From Herbiconiux aconitum (lineage in GTDB: Bacteria > Actinomycetota > Actinomycetes > Actinomycetales > Microbacteriaceae), in NCBI RefSeq assembly GCF_024979235.1, contig NZ_JANLCM010000002.1, positions 868,001 through 932,000 of the forward strand: a DNA stretch of 64,000 bases, given 5' to 3'. How positions within the stretch are numbered: position 1 is the first letter of the stretch; each line of letters begins with the position of its first letter. The notes below the pieces were generated by a model that saw only the letters and a list, made by a program, of their open reading frames with translations, did no database searches and had not been told where the DNA came from. This document shows, piece by piece, positions 24,448 to 31,721 of this stretch. The position numbers were made by a program, and so were the translations under genes.

Positions 24448-25281
24448 ATGCCAGAGCAGTCATCGCCCGCTGAGAATGCGGTCATCAAGCGCGTGCGCAC
24501 CCGTCATTTCCAGAACGCGAAGGAAACGGGAATCCTGATCACCGGGCTCACCAGCTACGACCAGCTCTCGGCGCAGATCTTCGACGAAGCGGGCATCGAC
24601 TTCCTCCTGGTGGGCGACTCGGCCGGCAACAACGTGCTCGGTTACGACACCACGCTCCCCGTCACGGTCGACGACCTGATCCCGCTCGCCCGCGCTGTCG
24701 CCGGTGCAGTGAAGCGGGCGTTCGTGGTGGCCGACATGCCCTTCGGCTCCTATGAGAACAGTGCCGAAGAGGCGCTGAACACCGCGGTGCGGTTCATGAA
24801 GGAGACCGGCGCTCACTCCGTGAAGCTCGAGGGCGGCGTGCGCAGCGCCGACAAGATCCGCCGCATCGTCGACGCCGGCATTCCGGTGATGGCGCACATC
24901 GGTTTCACGCCGCAGAGCGAGCACGGGCTGGGCGGCCACATCATCCAGGGCCGCGGCGAGGGCGAAGACCAGTTGGTCGCCGACGCCCTGGCCGTGCAGG
25001 ATGCCGGGGCGTTCGCCGTGGTGCTCGAGATGGTGCCTGCGGTCGCGGCGAAGCGCGTCACCGAGGCCCTGCGCATCCCCACCATCGGAGTGGGTGCCGG
25101 GCCGCACGTCGACGGGCAGCTGCTCGTCTGGACCGACTTCGCCGGGTTCTCGACCGGGCGCATCCCGAAGTTCGTGAAGCAGTACGCAGATCTGCGCGGC
25201 GCGCTCACCACCGCCGTGGAGCAGTTCCGGGGCGATGTGGCCGACCGGAGCTACCCTGGCCCCGAGCACAGCTACGACTGA
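24448..25281 (+). CDS. panB: 3-methyl-2-oxobutanoate hydroxymethyltransferase
   Basis: A 277-residue PanB enzyme. It transfers a hydroxymethyl group from 5,10-methylenetetrahydrofolate to 2-oxoisovalerate, giving ketopantoate, the first step to pantothenate and CoA. The metal-binding region reads FLLVGDSAGNNVLGYDTTLPVT, slightly altered from the usual GDSLGMVxxG. VVADMPFGSYE, VKLEGG, IPVMAHIGFTPQ and VLEMVPA are also present (catalytic Glu in the last). It heads a likely operon with the small protein at 25337 and ppgK. CoA supply links it to the acyl carrier protein genes elsewhere in the window. Confidence 0.96.
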   Translation: MPEQSSPAENAVIKRVRTRHFQNAKETGILITGLTSYDQLSAQIFDEAGIDFLLVGDSAGNNVLGYDTTLPVTVDDLIPLARAVAGAVKRAFVVADMPFGSYENSAEEALNTAVRFMKETGAHSVKLEGGVRSADKIRRIVDAGIPVMAHIGFTPQSEHGLGGHIIQGRGEGEDQLVADALAVQDAGAFAVVLEMVPAVAAKRVTEALRIPTIGVGAGPHVDGQLLVWTDFAGFSTGRIPKFVKQYADLRGALTTAVEQFRGDVADRSYPGPEHSYD

Positions 25282-25336
25282 CCGAACGCAAGCGAGAATC
25301 CACGTGAACGATGAGACCCACCGCAACGGAGGAATG

Positions 25337-25525
25337 ATGAGCGAAGACCCCTCGACCCAGTATTGGTACAACATGAAGACCGGAGAGGTCGAGAAGGGCT
25401 ACGTGTCGTCGGTCGTCGACCGCGTCGGGCCGTTCGAGACGCACGAGGAGGCCGAGCACGCGCTCGAGAAGCTCCGCGCGAACAGTGCGAAGTGGGCCGA
25501 AGACGACGCCTCCGACAACAAGTGA
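25337..25525 (+). CDS. Small conserved SPOR-like protein
   Basis: A 62-residue acidic protein (STQYWYNMKTGEVEKGYVSS, then GPFETHEEAEHALEKLRANS). The YWYN-T-G-VE opening and GPF-T-EEAE-AL pattern resemble short SPOR-domain-like proteins conserved in actinobacteria. There is no signal peptide, and function is unknown. ATG 25337 is preferred over ATG 25334 because the CGGAGGA ribosome binding site sits too close to the first. It lies between panB and ppgK, with 55 and 25 bases on each side. Confidence 0.8.
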   Translation: MSEDPSTQYWYNMKTGEVEKGYVSSVVDRVGPFETHEEAEHALEKLRANSAKWAEDDASDNK

Positions 25526-25550
25526 TCCCCGGCCGACTGGAGACAAGCAG

Positions 25551-26330
25551 ATGACCGAGAACATGCCCAACACCGTCGCCGTCGGAATCGACATCGGCGG
25601 CACCGGGATCAAGGGGGCCATCGTCGACGTCACGACCGGCGAACTCCTCACCGACCGCAAGAAGATCGCGACGCCCGAGGGCGGCAAGCCCGACGACATC
25701 GCGAAGACCGTGAGCGACCTCGTCGAGTCGCTCGGCGAGATCCCCGCCTCCGCCTCGGTCGGCATCTGCTTTCCCGCCGTCGTGCGCCACGGCGTCACGA
25801 TGTCGGCCGCGAACGTGTCGAAGAAGTGGATCGGCTTCGAGGCCGAGAAACTCTTCGAGGGCATCCTCTCGCGCGACATCACCTTCGTGAACGACGCGGA
25901 CGCCGCCGGCTTCGCCGAGGTGCATTACGGCGCCGCCAAGGGCAAGGGCGGGCTGATCATGATGACCACGCTCGGCACCGGAATCGGCAGCGCCATCATC
26001 TACAACGGGGTGCTCATCCCGAACGCCGAACTCGGGCACCTCGAGATCGACGGCGTGGACTACGAGACCAAGGCGGCCTACTCGGCCAAGGAGCGCGAAG
26101 ACCTCAGCTGGAAGAAGTGGGCCGAGCGCCTGCAGAAGTACTACTCCACGCTCGAGCGCCTCTTCTCGCCCGACCTGTTCATCGTGGGCGGTGGCGTCTC
26201 GAAGAGCTACGAGGAGTTCATCCCGCTGCTCCAGTTGGACACTCCGATCATCCCGGCGGCGCTCCGTAACAACGCGGGCATCCTCGGGGCGGCGTGCCTG
26301 TCGACGATGAAGACGACCTTCCTCGAGTAG
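25551..26330 (+). CDS. ppgK: Polyphosphate glucokinase
   Basis: A 259-residue ROK-family kinase that phosphorylates glucose using inorganic polyphosphate (and often ATP). It has GIDIGGTGIKGAIVD (phosphate-binding loop), the glucose-contact NDADAAGFAEV, TTLGTGIGSAI and NAELGHLEIDG. It lacks the CXCGxxGCxE zinc motif of other ROK proteins, as expected for PpgK. Size and sequence match actinobacterial PpgK. GGAG lies 10 bases before ATG 25551. It is probably co-transcribed with panB and the small gene before it. The rnpB promoter starts 18 bases after its stop. Confidence 0.95.
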   Translation: MTENMPNTVAVGIDIGGTGIKGAIVDVTTGELLTDRKKIATPEGGKPDDIAKTVSDLVESLGEIPASASVGICFPAVVRHGVTMSAANVSKKWIGFEAEKLFEGILSRDITFVNDADAAGFAEVHYGAAKGKGGLIMMTTLGTGIGSAIIYNGVLIPNAELGHLEIDGVDYETKAAYSAKEREDLSWKKWAERLQKYYSTLERLFSPDLFIVGGGVSKSYEEFIPLLQLDTPIIPAALRNNAGILGAACLSTMKTTFLE

Positions 26331-26347
26331 CGGGCTCGCCGGTGCCG

Positions 26348-26353
26348 TAGGCT
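26348..26353 (+). promoter_or_regulatory. -10 element of rnpB
   Basis: TAGGCT, placing the RNA start about 7 bases downstream near 26361. It is the same element type used by the leaderless genes in this window. Confidence 0.6.
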
Positions 26354-26360
26354 GGTCGAC

Positions 26361-26726
26361 GTGAATGGGCCGGCAGACGGTCGCGTCGCCGCACGCAGGT
26401 GCGGTGCCGAGGAACGTCCGGGCTCCACAGAGCAGGGCGGTGGGTAACACCCACCCGGGGCAACCCGCGAGACAGTGCCACAGAAAGTAGACCGCCCCGA
26501 GCTTCGGCTCGGGGTAAGGGTGAAACGGTGGTGTAAGAGACCACCAGAGGCTGCGGTGACGCAGTCGGCTCGGTAAACCTCGCCCGGAGCAAGGTCAGAC
26601 AGGAAGCGCTAACGCTGCTCGCTCAGTTTCCGGGTAGACCGCTGGAGGGCTGCGGCAACGTAGTCCCGAGATAGATGGCCGTCAGGGAGTTCACTCCCCC
26701 ACAGAACCCGGCGTATCGCCGGCCCG
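26361..26726 (+). ncRNA. rnpB: RNase P RNA, type A
   Basis: The catalytic RNA of ribonuclease P, which trims the 5' leader of tRNA precursors. The conserved GAGGAACGTCCGGGCTCC block, the ACAGAAA-type segment, the CCA-binding loop GGTAAACC, and the 3' ACAGAACCCGGCGTAT are all present. The 5' GGGCCGG (26367-26373) pairs with the 3' CCGGCCC (26719-26725) to close the molecule. Exact ends are estimated from the promoter and this pairing. Confidence 0.95.
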
Positions 26727-26738
26727 TTCACACTAGTC

Positions 26739-26810
26739 GCCTCGGGGGCCGTGCTTCGCGCGGCCTCCTCGGGCGTCGCCGATCGCTGCCCGGCGCCGCG
26801 CGACATGTTC
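26739..26810 (+). repeat. Dispersed intergenic repeat, copy 3 (5' part)
   Basis: Runs from GCCTCGGGGGCCGTGC to GCGCGACATGTTC, 13 bases after rnpB. It matches copy 4 at 39541 almost base for base but stops at the CGACATGTTC core, lacking the CACCCTGGGTC half. Confidence 0.8.
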
Positions 26811-26905
26811 GCCACCTCTACACCGAGACTTCCACCACCCATTCGCCAAGAAGCGTCGGTATTCCGGCGACGGTTACGGCGTGTTTTGGCGATTCGACGC
26901 CGGGG

Positions 26906-27640
26906 TCAAATGCCCGACTCCTCCGTGCGCACCAGGATGCAGTTGCTGTCGGGGTCGAGCACCACGTCGTCGGGCGCCGCGGCACGGATCTGCGCGAGGT
27001 CGGTGCCGTTCAGCGCCACGTTGCTGCCGAGGGAGATGCCGCGGTGCAGCAGGGCGGCACCGATGCCGTAGCGCTCTCGCTGACGCTCGTAGAGGGCGAG
27101 CAGTTCGGGCCCGACGCCGGCCGCGATGGCGGAACGCTCCGACTGTGCGACCTCGAGCTGAGCGTTGATCCGCTGCTTCTGCTCGTCGCGCTGGCCGGCC
27201 AGCAGCCGTTCCTCGGTCGCGATGTCGTCGCGGCGGGCGGTGATGGCGGCCAGACGCTCTTCGATCTCCTCCATCCGCTCCATCACCTCGAGCTCGATGT
27301 CTTCGAGGTTCGAGCGACGCACCTTCAGCGAGGCGAGTTCGTGTTCGAGGCCCTGGATGTCCTTCGTCGAGGCACTCGCCTGCAGGCGCTCCCGGTCGCG
27401 CTTCTCGCGCGCGGCCACCGTCTCGATGTCGGCTTCGACGCGGCTGATCTCCACCCGCGCGTCTTCGAGCTCGCCGTTCACACCGCCGAATTCCTGCCGA
27501 GCGGCGATGGAGTCACGCTGCAGCTCCGCGAGCCGAGCCTCCTGCGGCAGGGTGCGCAGCGTGTGGTTCAACTGCGAGATGCGGTTGTCGGCGGCTTGCA
27601 GGTCGAGGAGCTTGCGCTGTTCGAGGGCCGGAGCCTTCAT
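26906..27640 (-). CDS. Coiled-coil protein of the zinc-ribbon (CdsZ-like) family, ribbon degenerate
   Basis: A 244-residue protein, mostly a long alpha-helical coiled coil (about residues 10-180) rich in Glu, Arg and Ala. Family members end in a C4 zinc ribbon followed by ILVRTEES. Here the end reads YGIGAALLHRGISLGSNV and DVVLDPDSNCILVRTEESG, so only one cysteine remains and zinc binding is unlikely. The family sits next to Nif3 in many actinobacteria, as here (Rv2229c-Rv2230c in Mycobacterium). AAGGAACCCC precedes the ATG. The exact function in this lineage is unknown. Confidence 0.85.
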   Translation of the reverse strand: MKAPALEQRKLLDLQAADNRISQLNHTLRTLPQEARLAELQRDSIAARQEFGGVNGELEDARVEISRVEADIETVAAREKRDRERLQASASTKDIQGLEHELASLKVRRSNLEDIELEVMERMEEIEERLAAITARRDDIATEERLLAGQRDEQKQRINAQLEVAQSERSAIAAGVGPELLALYERQRERYGIGAALLHRGISLGSNVALNGTDLAQIRAAAPDDVVLDPDSNCILVRTEESGI

Positions 27641-27712
27641 CGGGGTTCCTTCGTGTTCAGTTCGAGGTGTTCGGTCATCGGCATTGTTTTCGCGCGCTCA
27701 CGGCGCTCTGCG

Positions 27713-28540
27713 TCATTGCGTGATGACGAAATCCCAGGGGTCGGTGCGGAGGTCGCTCACGATGAACTCAACCTCCGGCAGGGCTTCGGCGAGCTGCCGG
27801 GCAGCGGTTTCGAGCCACAGCCACTCGCTCGCCCAGTGCGAGACGTCGATGAGGGCCGGGCCGGAGCCGGCACCGCCGAGCAACGACTGCTCGCGCGATT
27901 CGGAGGCCGGATGGTGCCGCAGATCGGCGGTGATGTACACGTCGGCCGCACGCACGGCCGGATTCGCGAGCAAGGAGTCGCCCGCCCCGCCGCAGAGCGC
28001 CACCGCCCCGACGGGTTGCTCGAACTCGCCTGACACCCGCACACCCGTCGCCGTGGCGGGGAGGATCTCGCCGAGCGCCAACGCGAGCCGGCCGAGCGTC
28101 GTGGGTTCCGACATCCGGCCCACCCGTCCGATGCCGGTTCCGGGGCGAACTCCCGGTTCGATCGGCCGCTGGTCGAGAAGGCCGAGTCGGGCGGCGAGAA
28201 CGGATGAGGTTCCGTCGTCGACGATGTCGGCATTGGTGTGCGCCGCCACCAAGGAGCAGCGGGAACGGATGAGCTTGGCCAGCAGGGCGCCCTTGTATCC
28301 GGTCTCGGCGATGGTCGTGACGCCGCGGAGGAGGAGCGGATGATGCACCAACAGCACGTCGGCGCCGGTTCCGACGGCCTGTTCCACCGTCGCCGCCACC
28401 GCGTCGACCGCCAGCAGCACCCGGTCGACACGGTCGTCGGGCGCGCCGCTCAGAAGACCCGGCGCATCCCACGACTCGGCGAACTCGCTCGGCCACAGCC
28501 TCTCGACCGTGGCGTTGAACTCGGAGAGGGTGGTGGGCAT
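27713..28540 (-). CDS. Nif3-like dinuclear metal centre protein
   Basis: A 275-residue member of the NIF3/YbgI (GTP cyclohydrolase type 1-like) family, hexameric toroids with a two-metal site. Candidate metal ligands are in VLLVHHPLLLRG, VAAHTNAD and DVSHWASEWLW. The opening SWDAPGLLSG matches the family motif WDxxGLxxG. It is followed by the coiled-coil zinc-ribbon-family gene, a conserved actinobacterial pair. A TAGTCT element 6 bases before ATG 28540 suggests leaderless transcription, although the GGGGAG between could act as a ribosome site. Confidence 0.92.
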   Translation of the reverse strand: MPTTLSEFNATVERLWPSEFAESWDAPGLLSGAPDDRVDRVLLAVDAVAATVEQAVGTGADVLLVHHPLLLRGVTTIAETGYKGALLAKLIRSRCSLVAAHTNADIVDDGTSSVLAARLGLLDQRPIEPGVRPGTGIGRVGRMSEPTTLGRLALALGEILPATATGVRVSGEFEQPVGAVALCGGAGDSLLANPAVRAADVYITADLRHHPASESREQSLLGGAGSGPALIDVSHWASEWLWLETAARQLAEALPEVEFIVSDLRTDPWDFVITQ

Positions 28541-28546
28541 CTCCCC

Positions 28547-28552
28547 AGACTA
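28547..28552 (-). promoter_or_regulatory. -10 element of nif3-like gene
   Basis: TAGTCT on the minus strand, 6 bases (GGGGAG), then ATG 28540. Confidence 0.5.
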
Positions 28553-28593
28553 CTGGCCGCGCGAGCTCGCGCGCAGGGCAGCGGAACGGCGGG

Positions 28594-29457
28594 TCAATCC
28601 GGCAGGTCGACGATCTCGGCGGTGCGCGCCCAGAGCGCCCGTTGGAGGTCGGGGTCGTCAGCCGCGCGGGCGACGGCCCCGTTGGCCCGCAGCCGGTCGA
28701 AGTACACGCCGCTCACGGCGGGAACGGGCGAATCGGCCGCGAGGGCGACGAGAGGCGCGGCTCCCACCTCGGCTGTCGCGCCCCAACGTCCGCCGGTCAC
28801 CGCGGTGCCGAAGCGGATGAGAGGCGAACCCGATCCGAAGTTGGTGACGACCGAGCCAGGATGCACGGAGTAACCGTCGACCCCCGGCGTCCCCTCGTGA
28901 GCTGCGGTACGTCGTGCCAGCTCGCGAACGAAGAGCACGACCGCGAGCTTCGCCGAGCCGTAGGCGCGCCAGCCGCCGTGCCAGGGCCGAGACGTGAAGT
29001 CGAGGTCGGCGAGGTCGATCCGCCCGAAGCGGTTCGCCACGCTCGAGGTCGAGACGATGCGCGCCGTGCCCCCGCGACGCGCCGATTCCTGGAGGCGCGG
29101 GAGGAGCATCCGGGTCAGCAGGTATGGCGACAGGTAGTTCGACTGGATGGTCGCCTCGTGCCCGTCGACGGTGTCGGTGCGGGTCGAGACGAGCCCACCA
29201 GCGTTGTTGAGCAGCACGTCGATGGCGTCGTAGCGCTCCGACAGGGTGGATGCGAGCTCCCGCACCTCGTCGAAGCGGGCGAAGTCGGCGACGAAGGCGG
29301 TGCCGCCGATGCTCTCGGCGACCGCACGGGTGCGCTCCGGATTGCGGCCCACCACCACGACCCTGTCACCCCGCTCCGCCAGCCGAGCCGCGGCCACCGC
29401 TCCGATGCCCGAGCTCGCTCCGGTGACGACGACGACCCGCGGCTCATTCTCGCTCAT
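28594..29457 (-). CDS. Short-chain dehydrogenase/reductase
   Basis: A 287-residue SDR of the light-dependent protochlorophyllide reductase/retinol dehydrogenase-like type. It has the dinucleotide loop VVTGASSGIGAVAA, NNAG (LLNNAGG), catalytic Ser in IVSTSSVANR, and the YGSAK active-site pair (Tyr, Lys). GRNPERT after strand 2 suggests NADP+ use. Substrate is not predictable. It appears monocistronic, with a TAGCGT element 6 bases before the ATG, and lies 53 bases upstream of the Nif3-like gene. Confidence 0.88.
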   Translation of the reverse strand: MSENEPRVVVVTGASSGIGAVAAARLAERGDRVVVVGRNPERTRAVAESIGGTAFVADFARFDEVRELASTLSERYDAIDVLLNNAGGLVSTRTDTVDGHEATIQSNYLSPYLLTRMLLPRLQESARRGGTARIVSTSSVANRFGRIDLADLDFTSRPWHGGWRAYGSAKLAVVLFVRELARRTAAHEGTPGVDGYSVHPGSVVTNFGSGSPLIRFGTAVTGGRWGATAEVGAAPLVALAADSPVPAVSGVYFDRLRANGAVARAADDPDLQRALWARTAEIVDLPD

Positions 29458-29463
29458 GCGGCA

Positions 29464-29469
29464 ACGCTA
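29464..29469 (-). promoter_or_regulatory. -10 element of SDR gene, leaderless type
   Basis: TAGCGT on the minus strand, 6 bases (TGCCGC), then ATG 29457. No ribosome binding site. Confidence 0.55.
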
Positions 29470-29499
29470 CTCTTGCGATCCGAGCAGTCAGGACTCCCG

Positions 29500-30204
29500 T
29501 CAGGACTCCGGACGGCCGACGATCTCGACGGCGAGTGCCCGGTGGTCGGAGAGACCGTCGGGTGAGAGAGTCAGCGAACGCAACGCATACTGCCGAGGAA
29601 CGAGGAAGTAGTCGTTCGCCTGACTCGATCCGGCGAACGACACGTAGTGCTCGATCTCCGAGGTGAGCACGTAGTCGGCACGCCACAGGTGGGCGTGCCG
29701 CTCGAGGTGGTTGATGTTGAAGTCGCCGCCGATGATGCGCTTCTCGCCGCGGGACTTCAGGATGCTCAGCACCTCGTCGAGCTGATGCAGAGCGAAATCG
29801 TCCCGCACCGACAGGTGCACGTTGGCGAATTTCCACACGGCGTCGTCGCCGGTTCGGGCGGCCAGATCGAAGAACTGCACCAGCCGGTTGTGCGGGTCGC
29901 CCTCCTCATGCAGCAGGATGAGCGTCTCGCTCTGCGTCACGGGGAGTCGACTCAGCACGGCGAGGCCTTCCCGATAGGCGCCTTGCGGGCTGGGTTGGAG
30001 TCGGCTCACGCTCGCGTGCCGATAGGGGAAGCCCAGCACGTCGTTCAGCTGTTCGAGCTGCGTGAACGGCGAGACGTCGGGCAGGTAGACGACCTCTTGC
30101 AGCAGCACCACCTCGGGCTGCTGGGCCCGCAGGTAGTCGACGATGAGTGGGAGCCGCTCGGGCCAGTCGAAGAAGCCGCGGAGATTCAGACTGACGATCT
30201 TCAT
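29500..30204 (-). CDS. Endonuclease/exonuclease/phosphatase family protein
   Basis: A 234-residue protein of the EEP metal-dependent hydrolase superfamily. Motifs include KIVSLNLRGF (Asn), VVLLQEV (metal Glu), NVHLSV, GGDFNIN (catalytic Asp and Asn) and LSDHRALAVE (Asp-His pair). Members cleave phosphodiester bonds in nucleic acids or lipids; the substrate here is unknown. ATG 30204 is chosen over an upstream start that would run through tRNA-Val, and CAGGAG precedes it. It starts 21 bases downstream of the tRNA gene and may share its transcript. Confidence 0.88.
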   Translation of the reverse strand: MKIVSLNLRGFFDWPERLPLIVDYLRAQQPEVVLLQEVVYLPDVSPFTQLEQLNDVLGFPYRHASVSRLQPSPQGAYREGLAVLSRLPVTQSETLILLHEEGDPHNRLVQFFDLAARTGDDAVWKFANVHLSVRDDFALHQLDEVLSILKSRGEKRIIGGDFNINHLERHAHLWRADYVLTSEIEHYVSFAGSSQANDYFLVPRQYALRSLTLSPDGLSDHRALAVEIVGRPES

Positions 30205-30224
30205 GGTCTCCTGCGCCGCGTGAG

Positions 30225-30297
30225 TGGGCCCTACCGGGCTCGAACCGATGACATCCACGGTGTAAACGTGGCGCTCTACCAACTGAGCTAAAGGCCC
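30225..30297 (-). tRNA. tRNA-Val (UAC)
   Basis: A 73-base cloverleaf on the minus strand. The acceptor stem is GGGCCTT paired with AGGGCCC, and discriminator A is encoded. The anticodon loop TTTACAC gives anticodon TAC, and the T arm contains GGTTCGAGCCC. CCA is not encoded. It reads GUA/GUG codons. Confidence 0.95.
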
Positions 30298-30331
30298 CTC
30301 GCGCCCTCGGCGCGTCAAAAGCATACAGGCT

Positions 30332-30337
30332 TAGACT
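30332..30337 (+). promoter_or_regulatory. -10 element, leaderless type
   Basis: TAGACT, 6 bases, then GTG 30344. It serves the membrane protein gene divergent from tRNA-Val. Confidence 0.55.
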
Positions 30338-30343
30338 CTGCCT

Positions 30344-31033
30344 GTGGCCGACGTCGAGCAGGAGCGAGCGCAGGCCGAGCACCGGTGGCCCGCCGCCATC
30401 GGCGTCATCGCGATCATCGCCAGCTACCTGCTGCTGCCGCCGAGCTTCTTCGGGATCGTGCGCTATGGCGTGGTCGGCCTCTGCGTGGGCCTGCTGGCGG
30501 CCGTGATCATCATCAATCCGCACAGGATGGTCAAGCAGACCTCGTGGTCGCGGCGCCTCGGCGTCATCCTGGTGATCGTCATCGGCGTGACCAACACGGC
30601 CCTGTTGGTGACTCTCGTCACGCTGCTGGTGCAGAACAATCAGGACGGGCCGGCGCTGTTGCTCGCTTCGTTGCAGGTATGGCTCACGAACGTGATCGGA
30701 TCGGCCCTGCTCTACTGGGAACTCGATCGCGGCGGACCGGTCGTGCGCACCCAGCGGCCGCGCTCGGAGATCCCGCCCGCCGACTTCCGCTTTCCGCAGG
30801 ACGAGGATCACGACGCCTCACCCGAGGTGGCGGCGCACTCCTCGAAGAAGAGCAACTGGCTCCCCGGATTCGTCGACTACCTGTACTTCTCGTTGTCGAA
30901 TTCGATGGCCTTCAGCCCGACGGATGTCATGCCGCTCACGCACCGCGTCAAGCTGCTGATGGGGCTCGAAGCCTTTGCCGGCTTCGTGCTGCTCGCTCTC
31001 GTGATCGCTCGCGGTGTCAGCCTGTTGGGCTGA
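30344..31033 (+). CDS. Membrane protein, DUF1345-like
   Basis: A 229-residue protein with about five membrane helices. Four occupy the N-terminal 130 residues, then comes a hydrophilic loop (RTQRPRSEIPPADFRFPQ and acidic residues), then YLYFSLSNSMAFSPTDVMPL and a last helix. The YFSL-x-FSPTD stretch resembles the pore-like segment in DUF1345-type proteins. No enzymatic motif is visible. GTG 30344 follows the leaderless promoter. Its convergent neighbour is the peroxiredoxin gene, only 9 bases away. Confidence 0.7.
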   Translation: MADVEQERAQAEHRWPAAIGVIAIIASYLLLPPSFFGIVRYGVVGLCVGLLAAVIIINPHRMVKQTSWSRRLGVILVIVIGVTNTALLVTLVTLLVQNNQDGPALLLASLQVWLTNVIGSALLYWELDRGGPVVRTQRPRSEIPPADFRFPQDEDHDASPEVAAHSSKKSNWLPGFVDYLYFSLSNSMAFSPTDVMPLTHRVKLLMGLEAFAGFVLLALVIARGVSLLG

Positions 31034-31042
31034 GCCCGAAGG

Positions 31043-31516
31043 TCAGACCCGCGCGGGAACCAGGTCTTCGAGGGCGGCGCGGTAGGCGGCGATCGAACGC
31101 GCCTCTCCGGGAGCCGTGATGAAGGACGCACGGATGATGCGGTTCTGATCGATAACGAAGGTCGCCCGGTTCGCGAACCCCTTCTCCTCGAGGAACACTC
31201 CGTAGTCTTTCGCCACGTCGCCGTGCGGCCAGAAGTCGGCCACGAGCGTGAAGTCGTAGCCCTCTTTCTCGGCCCACGCGCGGAGCGTGGCTTTCGAGTC
31301 GACGGAGATGCCGATCAGCTCGACGTCGGCGTCTTTGAACAGCGCGAGGTTGTCTTCGAGGGCGCACAGCTCGCTGGTGCACACTCCTGAGAAGGCGAGC
31401 GGGAAGAAGACGAGTGCAACGGGCTTCTTGCCCTGGAACTGACTCAGGCGGATGCGCTCACCGTACTGATTGGGGAGCTCGAAATCGGGGGCCAGAGTGT
31501 CGTTCTCCAAAGCCAT
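31043..31516 (-). CDS. Peroxiredoxin (AhpE-like)
   Basis: A 157-residue thioredoxin-fold peroxidase that reduces hydroperoxides and peroxynitrite. The active site FFPLAFSGVCTSELC contains the peroxidatic Cys (about residue 46) and another Cys five residues later. Mycobacterium AhpE has the similar FFPLAFTGIC motif but only the first Cys conserved here, so the second could resolve the sulfenic acid (inference). Length and the ending are typical of the AhpE group. AAAGGAAG precedes ATG 31516, and the gene is divergent from aceE. Confidence 0.9.
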   Translation of the reverse strand: MALENDTLAPDFELPNQYGERIRLSQFQGKKPVALVFFPLAFSGVCTSELCALEDNLALFKDADVELIGISVDSKATLRAWAEKEGYDFTLVADFWPHGDVAKDYGVFLEEKGFANRATFVIDQNRIIRASFITAPGEARSIAAYRAALEDLVPARV

Positions 31517-31638
31517 GATGGCTTCCTTTCCACTGCCGGGGCGTCTCACCGGCAAAAGCGCCCCCATCTTAGCTCTGCTCCCGCATTCCGCCAAACGACG
31601 ACCGCTGGCCCGCGCGCCGCGCCGCTCTTTAAACTCAC

Positions 31639-31644
31639 TAGGCT
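31639..31644 (+). promoter_or_regulatory. Candidate aceE -10 element
   Basis: TAGGCT, about 78 bases before the aceE GTG. It would give a leader of about 70 bases containing AAAGG near the start codon, unlike the leaderless genes. Confidence 0.4.
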
Positions 31645-31721
31645 GTTCTGTGGCGTTCCGCACCACATCCCGGCGCGCGCGCCCGACACGAAACGATCTG
31701 TAATCAACAGAAAGGTCGACG

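Noticed and set aside
26843..26892. TCGCCAA / TTGGCGA inverted repeat after rnpB
   Set aside because: The arms are only 7 bases, separated by 36 bases, with no T run. Too weak to call a terminator.
28238..29565. Plus-strand frames opposite the Nif3 and SDR genes
   Set aside because: Both minus-strand genes carry clear family motifs. The plus-strand frames show only compositional bias.
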